Of a stretch of DNA of 64,000 nt, positions 1 through 11,360 are shown one piece after another. The translations under genes and the position numbers were made by a program. The DNA lies in NCBI RefSeq assembly GCF_036417845.1, contig NC_089982.1:44169684-44233683 (forward strand), written 5' to 3'. The notes below the pieces were generated by a model. That model was not told the origin of the DNA, searched no databases, and worked only from the letters and a program-made list of their open reading frames with translations. Origin of the DNA: Apteryx mantelli. Lineage: Eukaryota > Chordata > Aves > Apterygiformes > Apterygidae. Each line of letters begins with the position of its first letter. Position 1 is the stretch's first letter.

Positions 1-1690
1 GCACACAACAGATTCAGCAGGCATCCTAACATTACATTTCTTTAGCTTCCAGATGGCTAAATCTAAACACATTAGTGAAAAATTCATACTGACTACAATG
101 GTAATGGTATATGAAGAGCAATTCTGCTTTATACAGCTGGATGTTTATAGAACCTATCAAAAGTTAACAGAAAGTCAGGTGATAGAAAACAAACATTTTA
201 TAGTCCTTATATTTGATAGCTCAAATATTTTCCTAGAAAAGAATATCGAGGATACATATATCAGACTTAAATGCATGAAACAAACTTTTTTGAGGCATAA
301 AATCTGCAGATCATCACTAAATTGTGTATGGATGTAGAAGGAGAGACAAATATAGAAATTGACATTCAACAGAAAAATGTTCTCTGTTGTAAAATAAGCA
401 TAATAGTGTCTTCCTCATGAGACTGTTTTGAAATTGGATTCCCTAAATATTTGTCAAGCACATTAACATCCTCAAAACCAGTAATAAAAAGCATTCTGTA
501 GTTTCGTGTGCATTATCTGAAATATACCCACCCTTGATACCAAATGTATTGCTATAAGTCTTTTAATTACATACTTACAACATTGACAATTTCTTCATGA
601 AATGAATAATTATCATTTGCAGACAAGCATTCAAAAGGTGAAATAGCTGTTCTTCTTATTATTACAACTTACTGAGATGCCAATTTTGAGTCAGTGCATT
701 TGTTACCCAAGAAGTCTAATCAGAAATGATGTAAGTGTAGTCATATGGACATATACAATTCTTCTCCAACCCATATAATAAAAAAAGCATCTTTATACTG
801 GTGTTATATAAACATTACCTTACTTTTCATAAAAGAAAAATTCAACCATGTTCTTCAGAGATTTTTTAAACGATTGAGATTCTTTTACACCCTGGTAAAT
901 CTTCCCTCACTTTGTATCATGGGTCTCTGTTCTCATCCGCTTGTAATTTTGGTAAAATGAAACTGATCTGAGATATCACAAGCTTACTCTTTGCCTCAGG
1001 ATGAACAGCTGTTTCTTCTTAAAGATTCAACAAACCTTTTAGAAATTTCTGAGAATCATTTTTGGAGGAAAATATGTCTATTCTTAGCCATTATTATATT
1101 ATTTCTCTGTTTGTTAAAAAAACATTTCTTTCTCTATTTTAAAAAGCTGTATATAAAGCACAATATATAAAATTTGAAATTAACCTGGTGATAGACACAC
1201 ACCTTTTAAGTCTTACTGAAAGCCTACCAAAATTTGTGCTAAGTTCTATCCATAGGTAAAATATAATTGTACCAGCTCAGCACAACTTATTTGTGACAGC
1301 CTACTGAAATCTCTGAACACTTCTTCTATACTCTGTATGTGACAAGCACACAGAGTTCCTTCAAACTAAGTGCACTAAGCATGCCGTACTCTTTCTCGCA
1401 ATCCCACAACTATCACAGAAGAAAACTGTCAAAGGGATGCAAACACCAGAACAGCAACAAAATACCCATTGGTGCACTGGGCTAGACACAGTAAGCAGTC
1501 TTCAGTTACAGAAAAAATGACCATGACAACAGAATGGAGGCACCTCAGGCCTGGTATGAGATCATTTCCCCACACACAAACACACAGATGGTCCTCCAAA
1601 TCTTCCCATAATGTAAGCCCATGTTTTTCTCCTGTGTTCTTCTCCAGTGCTTAAAGGTGGGGATCATCCTTTGTCACACTCTGGAAAGCT
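1..1690. other. AT-rich intergenic sequence, nothing recognised
   Basis: AT-rich unique-looking sequence. The longest open frames are under 100 codons and show low-complexity AT-driven composition with no recognisable domain. No tRNA, CR1 tail or CpG cluster was seen. Confidence 0.6.
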
Positions 1691-1699
1691 ATATGTGAA

Positions 1700-1982
1700 G
1701 GAAAGATCAGCATGAAAGGTTTGAGGCAGGGCCCAGCGATGTCCAATTGCTCTCCGAGGGCCAGGGAGCCAGGAGCAATACCACAGCCAGCAGGGCAGAG
1801 ACCTTGCCAGCCAGGGCCCTGTCCCACCATGCCCAGTGAGGAGGCAGGGCAGGCCCAGGGGTGGCAGCCAGGGGCAGCCCAGGGTCCCCATTGCCAGGTG
1901 GAGCTGTGGTGGTGGGCAGGCCCAAGGTCAAGCTGGGACATCAGCCCACAGGTTGGGGTCTGGGCCCAGGCCAGCAGGCCCT

Positions 1983-2050
<68 letters not shown>

Positions 2051-2120
2051 CTGCAATGCTGCTGCAGTGCAGCTCAGGTGAGGCCAATGGCAAGCTTAAA
2101 ATGGCTTCAGCTGAAAAGCA
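1700..2120. repeat. GC-rich repeat-like block of unknown family
   Basis: A sharply bounded GC-rich stretch in AT-rich DNA. It is rich in short degenerate CCAGG/GGCAGG/GCCCAGG words and contains the GGCACA array at 1984-2050. Overlapping open frames occur on both strands (for example 1712-2203 on + and 1651-1941 on -), but their composition is fully explained by GC-rich low complexity and none shows a domain. It may be part of an old LTR or satellite-like element related to the block at 2.71-3.10 kb, which uses similar words. I cannot assign a family. Confidence 0.4.
1984..2050 (+). repeat. (GGCACA)n hexanucleotide array, about 11 copies
   Basis: A perfect tandem GGCACA hexamer over 67 bp (11.2 units). 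The unit length is a multiple of three, so every frame stays open. The array reads as Gln-Ala, His-Arg or Gly-Thr dipeptides in the three + frames, which creates spurious ORFs. Such a pure array is likely to be length-polymorphic. Confidence 0.95.
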
Positions 2121-2710
2121 GCTCCCCTGAGAAGGATGGGTGGGCTTCAGGTATGGTGTCTTCCAGCTCTTTCTTCCTAGCAGCTCTTTTCAGCTGTCTT
2201 TGAATGCAACCAGCTGAACTCCTAGGAAGAGAGAAGCATGCTCAAGGTCATGACACTCATGATCACTGTCACTCAGAAAAGGGAAAATCATGAGTAGCAG
2301 ATAAGAATGAGCTAAGTAGCTATCCAGTCTGGATAGTATGGTAAGAAGAAACAGAATTTGTCTGCCATATTGTGGGGTTATGATACCAAAAATCTAACAC
2401 ATGGTAATTCACTGAATTAAGCTATGCTGAATATTTATTTATAAAAATAGAATATTCACTTAACAATTTCCAAAAGAAGAAGTTTGTATTCTTGTTTCAC
2501 ACTAGCCATTTTGGAAACAATCAGTGGAAACAGGCTAAAATTCTTTATTTTGTTGTTGCATTCATTTAATGCAGCAGTAAAATCTTCTGGGAGACCATTA
2601 AGAAATACCTAAAGGAAAATGTAATTTGCATTTCTATCTGGTTTTCTGAGCAGCCAGAAGAAAACATGAAGAAGAATTAATGCTATAATTAAAGTTTGTT
2701 ATGATACAGC
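2120..2710. other. AT-rich spacer, nothing recognised
   Basis: AT-rich sequence between two GC-rich repeat-like blocks. I see no coding, RNA or repeat signature. Confidence 0.5.
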
Positions 2711-3100
2711 TACAACAATTGATCACTGCACCTGTCCAGGGGCAGGAAGAGCAGGGCTGCTCCCTCAGGGTAGGCCAGTCAGGAGCTGCTGGCAGCCCCA
2801 GCACAGGCCAGGCAATGCCCTCACTGACAAGGTGCAGTCACTGTGCCAGAGGCGGGCAGGGCATGGAGGCCAGCTGGCACGATCAATAGTCCAGTGATCA
2901 TCAGGCAAAGTAGTAAGCCAAGTCCAAGGTCAACCCAGGAAACGGAAACAGCCAATCAGGAAGAAGGCTAAAGCCAGTCAACTGTAACAGGCCTGAGTTT
3001 AAATGGAGCCCCAGGAGCCTTGGTAGGACTGTGGGTGGAGGCCCCAGGTAAGGCTGGTCAGAGCAATTAAGGCCTATTAGTGCACTCCAGGCCATGACAG
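2710..3100 (+). repeat. GC-rich LTR-like or promoter-like segment, family unknown
   Basis: A second bounded GC-rich block. On the + strand it contains a CCAAT-type element (agccaatcagg, about 2950-2960). About 45 bp downstream is a TTTAAATGG TATA-like box (about 2998-3006), followed by a CCCCAGGAGCC-rich stretch. A CCAAT box followed by a TATA-like box is what a solo LTR U3/R region looks like. I could not find convincing TG...CA ends, a target-site duplication, a primer-binding site or internal retroviral sequence. A solo LTR is an inference; an unrelated old repeat is equally possible. Confidence 0.3.
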
Positions 3101-3109
3101 CATCTGAGA

Positions 3110-6100
3110 TGAGCTGAATTTCTTTTCAAGCAAACTTCAATTTGATTATCTGTGTATTAACTTCCAAGAATCAAAGCTGATATAAAATTAAAATGTGTAT
3201 TTTGCAGTTTTGAAGAGCAGATTTGCAAAACAAATCCACTCACTAGCTTCAGGGTTTTGCAGACAATTTATCTTTTATTTTGTAATGTTTCTGGACCTTG
3301 TGCTTGAAGATGTGAACCAGTAACTTCCTGAGCTTGCAAATCTAGTGAAATAATATTTTAGAAAAATGTGACTATATCTTCTATGCATCTTATTGTATAT
3401 TTCTTATTATTACATAAGAAAGACTTTTTTTCCCCCTTTCAGAAATTTCATATTTTCACATGCTCAATGAAAACATTTTAGAGCAGAAAATCTTGAACTA
3501 AGATCCCTTTGTCACTGGTGATGACCTGTTGGGAGCTGTCTTTTAGATGTTTTTTAGATGTTTAAGTTGCATTAAAGAAAGGAGAAAGATAATACAGTGA
3601 GTATGTTCCTAGTATAACTTGCCCGTGTAAATACTTGTTTTCTTCCAGATAATTTTCTTTTCTTTTTTTTTTTTTAAGCAAAATCATTTAGTCCAAGAGA
3701 CAAGTTTCTAAGTTGTGGTCCACATTTCATAAGAGCTTAGCAAAGGCTTCTAGCTGCTGCAGCAGCAGTTTCAGAGAAGTGATATGCTTGCAAAGGATTC
3801 AAATTACCTTCAAAGGTCATCAAATTATATTCTTTATATTTGAGAATATATTCTGAATTCAGTTATGAATATAGTTGCTGTCATACTGTCTCATAGTCTC
3901 AGTGATAAAGTCTTGGTGGGTTTTTTTTTCCAGATTCCCAATTATCATTTAGTTCACCTTTATTTGCTTTCCTTTATCATGTTCTTTAACACATTGTTAA
4001 AACACAACTAAAAATTTAATCTTACCTTCAACTGGTAAAAAGCCTGTTTAGATTTTGCAGTACTAGCTGGTGTGTATATACATACACTCCTCCAAAAAGA
4101 TTTGCCAGAATTGGCATCATATTTTTTAGTACATCTTCAGAAAAATTCTTTGACTGTCTTCAAAATGTAAAACTTGTGTAACATACAATAATGAATTAGT
4201 TGGGTTTAGAACACAAATTAGTCATGTAAGTAACTAGAAATATTGACTAGAAACAAGGAAAAACAATATTTTATTTTAAAAAGCCAGTATCCACATATAT
4301 GCCACTTAATGTCTCTGAAATCTTATATATGTATGTGAAAGGAACTAAAAAGCAATGTTGTCTTTAGTATTTTTAGGAAAGCTATTGAGAACATTCTGTA
4401 AAGTCAATTCTGCTTTTCTCAGGTACTGTTTTTCTTGATTTTCCATGAATGTGTAAATCTTGATTAGTAATCTTCTTCTGGTAATGGAAAAATTATTGTA
4501 TTGATTATTCTGCAGCTATTAGCTGCCTTTGACACTATCTGCCTTTTCAGGCAGATATAGGAAGAACTATGAGTTTTAAGTGGTGCAATTCTGCACTCAA
4601 AAAATGAACATCTGCTTCACTGTCTCTCTGATGTTCTTCCATGCCTTTGCACTCAGCTCTGTATCCTCAGAAGTTGTGCCAAAAACATGATCAGCCTCAT
4701 CTTTACCTTTTCATTAAGTAAGAACACTATATTCAGTATTTAAATAAAAGACAGTAGTAGTTGGCTAAAGCACAAACTGTGCCAAAAATGAGATGATGTT
4801 GGTTAACTGGGCGAAAATAGTGCATGAGGTGAAATGCATTTAAGGTGCTCTTCTTACAATGTGTTTTATTCTCTTCCCCCTTCTCCCATATATTTTCAAA
4901 CTTTTTCAGTGACTGTGTTTTTTTGTTTTTTGTTTTGTTTTTTACATATATATCAGTTTCTAAGCTAAAGAAAGAGGTAATTAACATTAACTTACCCTTC
5001 AGAACTGGTTTGCACAGCTTGGGGAATAAAACCTTCTTAAAAAGAGTTGACTAGAACAATATTAGAAGGTTCATGATAATACAAATGGGTCACAAGCCCA
5101 GCATATCTCATAGTGTTGCTTTCCTTATCCAGATATCCCTGAAATATTAAATACTTAGGTGAGCTAGTGACTGCATTTCTGTTAATATATAACTTACAAG
5201 TGACTTCCACTTTTGTTCACTTTAATGGAATATGGTATGGCTCAACATTACATATGAATTCTTTCAAATCACTAAATAGGGAACTGTCTGCATTCATACA
5301 AAGCATCATCACAAGATGACTGCTAGCTTGCAGTATGACGTCATGTATCAACTTCAATTAAGTATTTTTCAGAAAAAATATACTTAAAAGTTTCTATGAA
5401 GAGAAAAGTTATAATGATTGCTCAAGATGCGCTGATATGTAATTACTGAGGAATGGTGGTGTTTAGACCCTGCTGGCTAGCCGATTATACAGAATTCCAA
5501 ACCTCCAAAGGAAATACAGCATTAACCTTTAGCTTATTTGACAAAGGTCTCAAAGTATGCGGGAAAAAAGAAGAAAATATTAATCAGTAAACATTCAATC
5601 TCTTTTGCTTTTTAAATCAAATTTTACCATTACGCATTTTTGATGCAAGCGCACAGTGAAGTACACTGAAAATTTTGGGCTTAAACAGGACAGCTGAAAA
5701 GCTTATGAACAATAAAGGCACTAGTAACCAAGATAGCTAGTTACTCAATGATAAAGCTAAATGGCATAACGTATTTGAAAAGGCACTAATCCTTCAAGGA
5801 ACTCTGCCTAGGTAGATATTTGTGCTCAGATAGGATGTTGAGGTCAAAAGAGTATAAATGTAGAAATAATCCATTTGGTTATAAAAAAGAAATACAGTGA
5901 AGACTTGCCTCTTTGATAAGAAACTGTCCAGAAAATTAAAATGTAGAGTTTTAACAGCTCCAAAGCTTTTGGTTGTTTGAAGAACATAAATGAAGGCAGT
6001 GACAAAACCTTTGAGGGGAAAAATACCTTAGATAATGAATTATTGAAAAGTCTAAATGGATGATCTGCTAATAAATACCTGTTAGTACAGTAACGATTTT

Positions 6101-7740
6101 GAGGTGTTCTGGGAAAAGAAAAATAAAGTGAAAGATTAGGAAGGAGTGCCTTCTTCCACGCTTTTATTGCTTTTTTAGGGGTAATATTATTCTGCAAATA
6201 TGAACATAAATGCAATGTGAGCCACGGATGAAGGTGTAGCTATAAAAACAGTTATATACTTTTTTTTTCTGCGCAGTAGAGACCACACTATTTTATTTCT
6301 CAGCATTACAGTCTCCTTCCCTCTACCCTTCTGAAGCAGTAACAGAAGTTATTTCTCCTGATTAGAGCTGCCCATGAGCTTTGCTGCACTTTAAGTAAAT
6401 AACAGAGCAAAAACAAGTATATTACATTTTAAAATATGCAGAATAGAGAAAGAAAAATATAACAATTTTTATCATTTAATGCTTTAGAAGTGCTTATTTT
6501 TCTCCATTTATTGTAAACAGAATGCATATTTTCAGGTCACCAAAAATAACACACAGATTTAATATATACATAAAATCAGTGGAACTTTGAAAGACAAAGC
6601 TCACTGATGTTACAGGTTCTGGTAAATCATATTTACTAATTTACTTCATCAGGGTCTGGTCCAAGTCAATAGACACCAATTTCTGCAACCAGCAACACAC
6701 ATGGATCTGAAAGGTCCACTCAAATTTGGCTTCCCCAAATGAAATGGGGAAAGTGACCATTAATAAGTAGGTGCAACCTTCAGCTTGAGTCTGGAGCAAA
6801 GCTCAAATTTACCCCCTTCTCCAACACTGCTCCTAAAACAGACGGCAGAGACCTCTTCTTACAACTAAGTTCAAAAGCTATTCTGATTTGGCAAGTGCCT
6901 TTCTTCCTTTTTGATTTGCATTATATTCTTCAAGCTTTTAGTCTCTATAATCTCTGTTTTACACTGTATCCCTCTCATTTTCATAATTCTACATTTGTTA
7001 CTCAGCTCTAGAAACTCATTCTTTCTGCCAACTACAATGATGACTTAAATATCCACTAGCGATAAAAATATGTCCTTCAAATTCATCCTCACCACCAGCT
7101 GTACACTTTGAGTCCCTGTTGCCAGTACTGAACAACTAATTTGAAAACCAAACTTTTCAGTAGCCATTGCTTTCAAGTTTTTGCTTGATTATGAATGTAT
7201 TTGTTATTATCTGATACTGCAAAATTATTAGTCATTTCTTTTTTAGATCATTTATTTAGTGTAAGTATAATCTCTCTAGACTTTAAAAATTAATTCTGAC
7301 AGTTTATCTTAAAGAGCAGTTCCTGGCAAATACACAAACATTGCATTACTACGTATCAGATGAGATTGCTCACTATGCTGCCACTTAAGCAATAACTGCT
7401 ATTTTAAATGTTCTATCTTAGCTTAAGTGGAGCCAGATACTTTTTTCAGAATAAAAAATTTGGAATGTAAATGTTTCAAAGTGAGGCATCTGTCCCTAAA
7501 CTAATGACTAATATATGTCTGAGAGAGACTTGATGATGTAAATAGATTAGCATTATGTCATCATTAAAGTGATAAATATTAAGCCTGTTCAGGAAAAAAA
7601 ACCCTTGGTCCTGTTCAGAAAAACAAAACACATTGAGCAACTGTCCAGACAATTAGAACATAAGGATCAGATTCTTCTGTCAATTACACTTGTAAAGTTT
7701 TGCTGAAATAAATGGGCTGGAACATGTATATCTAGCATAT
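3110..7740. other. AT-rich intergenic sequence, nothing recognised
   Basis: AT-rich unique-looking DNA with short T-rich runs, for example around 3659-3674 and 4918-4942. Open frames such as 5844-6215 on - and 4733-4987 on - have AT-driven composition and no recognisable domain. No RNA gene or CR1 fragment was seen. Confidence 0.55.
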
Positions 7741-10495
7741 TAGTTATAAAAGTTTTCCTCATGTTAAGATGGAATTGTCTGTGTTTCAGTTTGTGCCCAT
7801 TGCCTCGCGTCCTGTCGCTGGGCACCACTGAAAAGAGTCTGGTCCCATCCTCTCGACACCCTCCCTTCAGATACTTGTACACGTTGATAAGATCTCCTCT
7901 CAGCCTTCTCTTCTCCAAGCTAAACAGGCCCAGCTCTCTCAGTCTTTCCTCATAAGAGAGATGCTCCAGTCCCCTAATCATCTTTGTGGCCCTTCGCTGG
8001 ACTTGCTCCAGTAGTGCCACATCCCTCTTGTACTGGGGAGCCCAGAACTGGACACAGTACTCCAGATGGGGCCTCACCAGGGCTGAGTAGAGGGGGAGAA
8101 TCACCTCCCTCGACCTGCTGGTAACACTCTTCCTGATGCACCCCAGGATACCATTGGCCTTCTTGGCCACAAGGGCACATTGCTGCCTCATGCTTAACTT
8201 GGTGTCCACCAGCACTCCCAGGTCCTTCTCCGCAGAGCTGCTTTCCAGCAGGTCAACCCACAACCTGTACTGGTGCATGGGGTTATTCCTCCCCAGGTGC
8301 AGGACCCTGCACTTGCCTTTGTTGAACTTCAGGAGGTTCCTCTCTGCCCACCTCTCCAGCCTGTCCAAGTCTCTTTGAATGGCAGCACAGCCCTCTGGTG
8401 TATCAGCCACTCCTCCCAGTTTTGTGTCATCAGCAAACTTGCTGAGGGTGCACTCTGTCCCTTCATCCAGGTCACTGATGAAGAAGTTGAACAAGACTGG
8501 ACCCAGTACTGACCCCTGGGGGACACCGCTAGCTACAGGCCTCCAACTAGACTCTGTGCCGCTGATCACAACTCTCTGAGCTCTGCCATTCAGCCACTTC
8601 TCAATCCACCTCACTGTCCACTCATCTAGCCGACGCTTCCTGAGCTTGTCTATGAGGATGCTATGGGAGACAGTGTCAAAAGCCTTGCTGAAGTCTAGGT
8701 AGACAACATCCACTGCTCTCCCCTCATCTACCCAGCCAGTCATTCCATCATAGAAGGCTATCAGATTGGTTAAGCATGATTTCCCCTTGGTGAAGCCATG
8801 CTGACTACTCCTGATCACCTTCTTTTCCTCCACATGCGTGGAGATGGCTTCCAGGATGAGCTGCTCCATCACCTTTCCAGGGATGGAGGTGAGGCTGACT
8901 GGCCTGTAGTTCCCTGGGTCCTCCTTCTTGCCCTTTTTGAAGACTGGGGTGACATTGGCTTTCTTCCAGTCCTCGGGCACCTCTCCTGTCCTCCATGACC
9001 TTTCAAAGATGATGGAGAGTGGCTTAGCAATAATGTCCGCCAGCTCCCTCAGCACTCGTGGGTGCATCCCATCGGGGCCCATGGATTTGTGGGTGTCAAG
9101 TTTGCTTAAATGATCTCTAACCCACTCCTCCTCCACCAAGGGAAAGTCTTCCTTTCTCCAGACTTTCTCTCTTGTCTCCAGGGTCTGGGATTCCTGAGGG
9201 CTGGCCTGAGCAGTAAAGACTGAAGCAAAGAAGGCATTCAGTAACTCTGCCTTCTCTGCATCCTTCGTCACCAGGGCACCCACCCCATTCAGCAAAGGGC
9301 CCACATTTTCCCTAGTCTTCCTCTTGCTCCTGATGTATTTGAAGAAGCCCTTCTTGTTGTCCTTGACATCTCTAGCCAGATTTAATTCCAAATGGGCCTT
9401 AGCCTTCCTCGTTGCATCCCTGCATACTCTGACAACATTCCTATATTCCTCCCAAGTGGCCTGTCCCCCTTTCCACTTTCTGTAGACTTCCTTCTTCTGG
9501 CTGAGTTTTGCCAGGAGCTCCTTGCTCATCCATGCAGGTCTCCTGCCTCCTTTGCTTGACTTCCTACTCATAGGGATGCACCGCTCTTGAGCCTGGAGGA
9601 AGTGATGTTTGAATATTAACCAGCTCTCTTGAACACTCCTTCCTTCTAGGGCCCTCACCCATGGGATTCCTCCAAGTAGGTCCCTGAGGAGGCCAAAGTT
9701 TGCTCTCCTGAAGTCCAGGGTTGCGATCCTACTTGGTGCCCTGCTGCCTCCTCGCAGGATCCTGAACTCCACCATCTCATGGTCACTGCAGCCAAGGCAG
9801 CCCCCAACCTTCACATCTTCCACCAGTCTTTCTTTGTTTGTTAGTACGAGGTCCAGCAGCACACCTCTCCTTGTTGGCTCCTCCACCACCTGTGTCAAGA
9901 AGTTGTCACCAATGCTCTGCAGGAACCTCCAGGACTGTTTGTGCCTAGCTGTGTTGTCTTTCCAGCAGATATCGGGGTGGTTGAAGTCCCCCATGAGAAC
10001 CAGGGCCTGGAATTGTGAGGCTACTTCCAGCTGTCTGTAGAAGGCCTCATCGACTTCCTCATCCTGATCAGGTGGCCTGTAGTAAACACCCACAACAGTG
10101 TCACCTCTGTTAGCCTGCCCTTTGATCCTTACCCATAAGCTCTCGACTCGCTCTTCATCCACCCCTAGGCACAGCTCAATACATTCCAGTTGCTCTCTCA
10201 CATAAAGAGCAACTCCACCACCTCGCTTTCCTGGCCTGTCTTTCCTAAAAAGCACGTAGCCATCCATGACAGCACTCCAGTCATGCGAGCTATCCCACCA
10301 TGTCTCTGTAATTGCAATGAGATCATGGCCCTGCGACCGCACACAGATCTCTAGTTCTTCCTGTTTGTTCCCCAAGCTGTGTGCATTGGTGTACAGGCAT
10401 TTCAGGGAGGTGATCGAGCATGCAGGTTTCCCAGGAGGGGTAAAAGAGGGTCCTCCATAGCCACATCCCACGCGCACTTCCCTGGCTGCATTCAC
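7667..10495 (-). CDS. CR1 ORF2: endonuclease-reverse transcriptase
   Basis: A 942-codon open frame encoding the two-domain CR1 replication enzyme: an apurinic-type endonuclease that nicks target DNA and a reverse transcriptase that copies the RNA there. Endonuclease residues are visible: TNAH (N37), ITETWWDS (E64), [10 protein letters not shown] (92-101), VGVYYRPP (135-142), MGDFNHPD (D170, N172) and CSDHEMVEF (D238, H239). Reverse transcriptase motifs are [13 protein letters not shown] (D601), [10 protein letters not shown] (657-666) and the FADD catalytic box (687-690). No internal stop or frameshift is present. The listed start is a GTG; the frame is open further upstream across the ORF1 stop without an obvious ATG, so the true start is undefined. 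Residues about 917-942 are read from flanking DNA, because the CR1 sequence ends just before them. The protein therefore lacks the normal CR1 C-terminal tail. Confidence 0.93.
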   Translation of the reverse strand: MNAAREVRVGCGYGGPSFTPPGKPACSITSLKCLYTNAHSLGNKQEELEICVRSQGHDLIAITETWWDSSHDWSAVMDGYVLFRKDRPGKRGGGVALYVREQLECIELCLGVDEERVESLWVRIKGQANRGDTVVGVYYRPPDQDEEVDEAFYRQLEVASQFQALVLMGDFNHPDICWKDNTARHKQSWRFLQSIGDNFLTQVVEEPTRRGVLLDLVLTNKERLVEDVKVGGCLGCSDHEMVEFRILRGGSRAPSRIATLDFRRANFGLLRDLLGGIPWVRALEGRSVQESWLIFKHHFLQAQERCIPMSRKSSKGGRRPAWMSKELLAKLSQKKEVYRKWKGGQATWEEYRNVVRVCRDATRKAKAHLELNLARDVKDNKKGFFKYIRSKRKTRENVGPLLNGVGALVTKDAEKAELLNAFFASVFTAQASPQESQTLETREKVWRKEDFPLVEEEWVRDHLSKLDTHKSMGPDGMHPRVLRELADIIAKPLSIIFERSWRTGEVPEDWKKANVTPVFKKGKKEDPGNYRPVSLTSIPGKVMEQLILEAISTHVEEKKVIRSSQHGFTKGKSCLTNLIAFYDGMTGWVDEGRAVDVVYLDFSKAFDTVSHSILIDKLRKRRLDEWTVRWIEKWLNGRAQRVVISGTESSWRPVASGVPQGSVLGPVLFNFFISDLDEGTECTLSKFADDTKLGGVADTPEGCAAIQRDLDRLERWAERNLLKFNKGKCRVLHLGRNNPMHQYRLWVDLLESSSAEKDLGVLVDTKLSMRQQCALVAKKANGILGCIRKSVTSRSREVILPLYSALVRPHLEYCVQFWAPQYKRDVALLEQVQRRATKMIRGLEHLSYEERLRELGLFSLEKRRLRGDLINVYKYLKGGCREDGTRLFSVVPSDRTRGNGHKLKHRQFHLNMRKTFITNMLDIHVPAHLFQQNFTSVIDRRI

Positions 10496-11360
10496 CTGTT
10501 GGAGGCATCCTGACTTGAGCAGTCTTTTGCCAACTACCCTGTCACTATAACTCTCCCCTTCCCCCGTCCTTCCTAGTTTAAAGCCCTCCTTACCAGGTTG
10601 GCCAACCTGTTGGCAAAGACCCGCGTGCCCCGCCTCGTGAGGTGGATCCCATCTCTCACCATCAGTTGTCGATCTTCAAACAGGGTCCCATGGTCGTAGA
10701 AACCAAAACCCTGTTGCCAACACCAGCGGCGCAGCCAGTCGTTAATTTGGAAAGTCCGTCTCCTCCTCCTCTCATCCATCCCCCTCACTGGCAGGATTGA
10801 GGAGAAGATGACCTGGGCTCCCAGACCCTTGACCACCATCCCCACAGCTCTGAAATCCTGCTTGATGGTCTCCAGTTTGCCCTTGGTGTCATTAGCACCC
10901 ACATGAAAGAGCAGCAGTGGGTAATAGTCCGAAGCGTGGACAAGCCTTGGCAGTCTTTGCATGACATCTCTCACACGAGCCCCCGGCAGGCCACAAACCT
11001 CTCTAGACAAGAGGTCAGGTCAGCAGATAGATGCCTCCGTCCCCTGTAGCAGGGAGTCCCCCACAACAATCACCCGCCGCTTTTTCCGGGTGTTCCGGCA
11101 GGGCACAGGGTCTGTTGTCCCAGGTACTTCCCTTGCAGCCATGACCATCTCCTCCTCATCCTGGAGGGCACTAAACCTGTTCTTCAGCTTCAGGTCTTCA
11201 GGAGGAGTAGGAGCCTTTCTCCTCCCACGAGCAGTGACCAGTTCCCAGCCTTCTTCTACGATGTTATGATGTACCGTTTCACACGGCACAGAGCCCTCTG
11301 GCAACTCCACTGCTGCAGGGGGTTGGGACTCCTGGAGCTGTACAGTCTCCAGATAAAAAG
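7744..11360 (-). mobile_element. CR1 non-LTR retrotransposon, lacking both ends
   Basis: A long CR1 LINE copy on the minus strand holding most of ORF1 and nearly all of ORF2 in the usual order. Recognisable CR1 sequence begins near 11,360, within ORF1, so the element is 5'-truncated, as most CR1 copies are. It stops near 7,745, just after the conserved segment reading CACAAACTGAAACACAG on the minus strand (about 7,800-7,780). The usual downstream stretch (ACTGTGAGGGTGG..., GATCTCCAGAGG...) and the terminal 8-bp tandem repeats are absent. Loss of the 3' end is unusual because CR1 inserts by priming from its 3' end. The unbroken ORF2 suggests a fairly young copy. Boundaries are accurate to about 15 bp; I found no clear target-site duplication. 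Confidence 0.93.
10573..11360 (-). pseudogene. CR1 ORF1, SGNH-esterase type, broken by one TGA
   Basis: Two open segments (11,409-11,020 and 11,010-10,573) lie in the same frame and are separated by a TGA at 11,022-11,020, so they are one ORF1 with a single nonsense codon. SGNH-hydrolase blocks are visible on either side: VVGDSLLQG (GDS, residues 117-119 of the first segment), HVGANDT (GxND, residues 38-41 of the second) and DGIHLT (D120 and H123 of the second). Esterase-like ORF1 proteins are known in CR1-clade LINEs and may act on membranes or lipids, but their role is not settled. The TGA could have arisen from CGA by CpG decay. The first 15-20 residues of the upstream segment look like flank, so the true N-terminus is missing through 5' truncation. 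The frame ends with TAG at 10,575-10,573 and overlaps the open ORF2 frame. Confidence 0.85.

Noticed and set aside
1712..2203. 163-codon + frame with Gln-Ala repeats
   Set aside because: It is created by the GGCACA array and GC-rich low-complexity sequence. It overlaps other equally long frames on both strands.
7761..10508. Many ORFs overlapping the CR1 ORF2 on both strands
   Set aside because: These are shadow frames of the real minus-strand ORF2 and show no domains.
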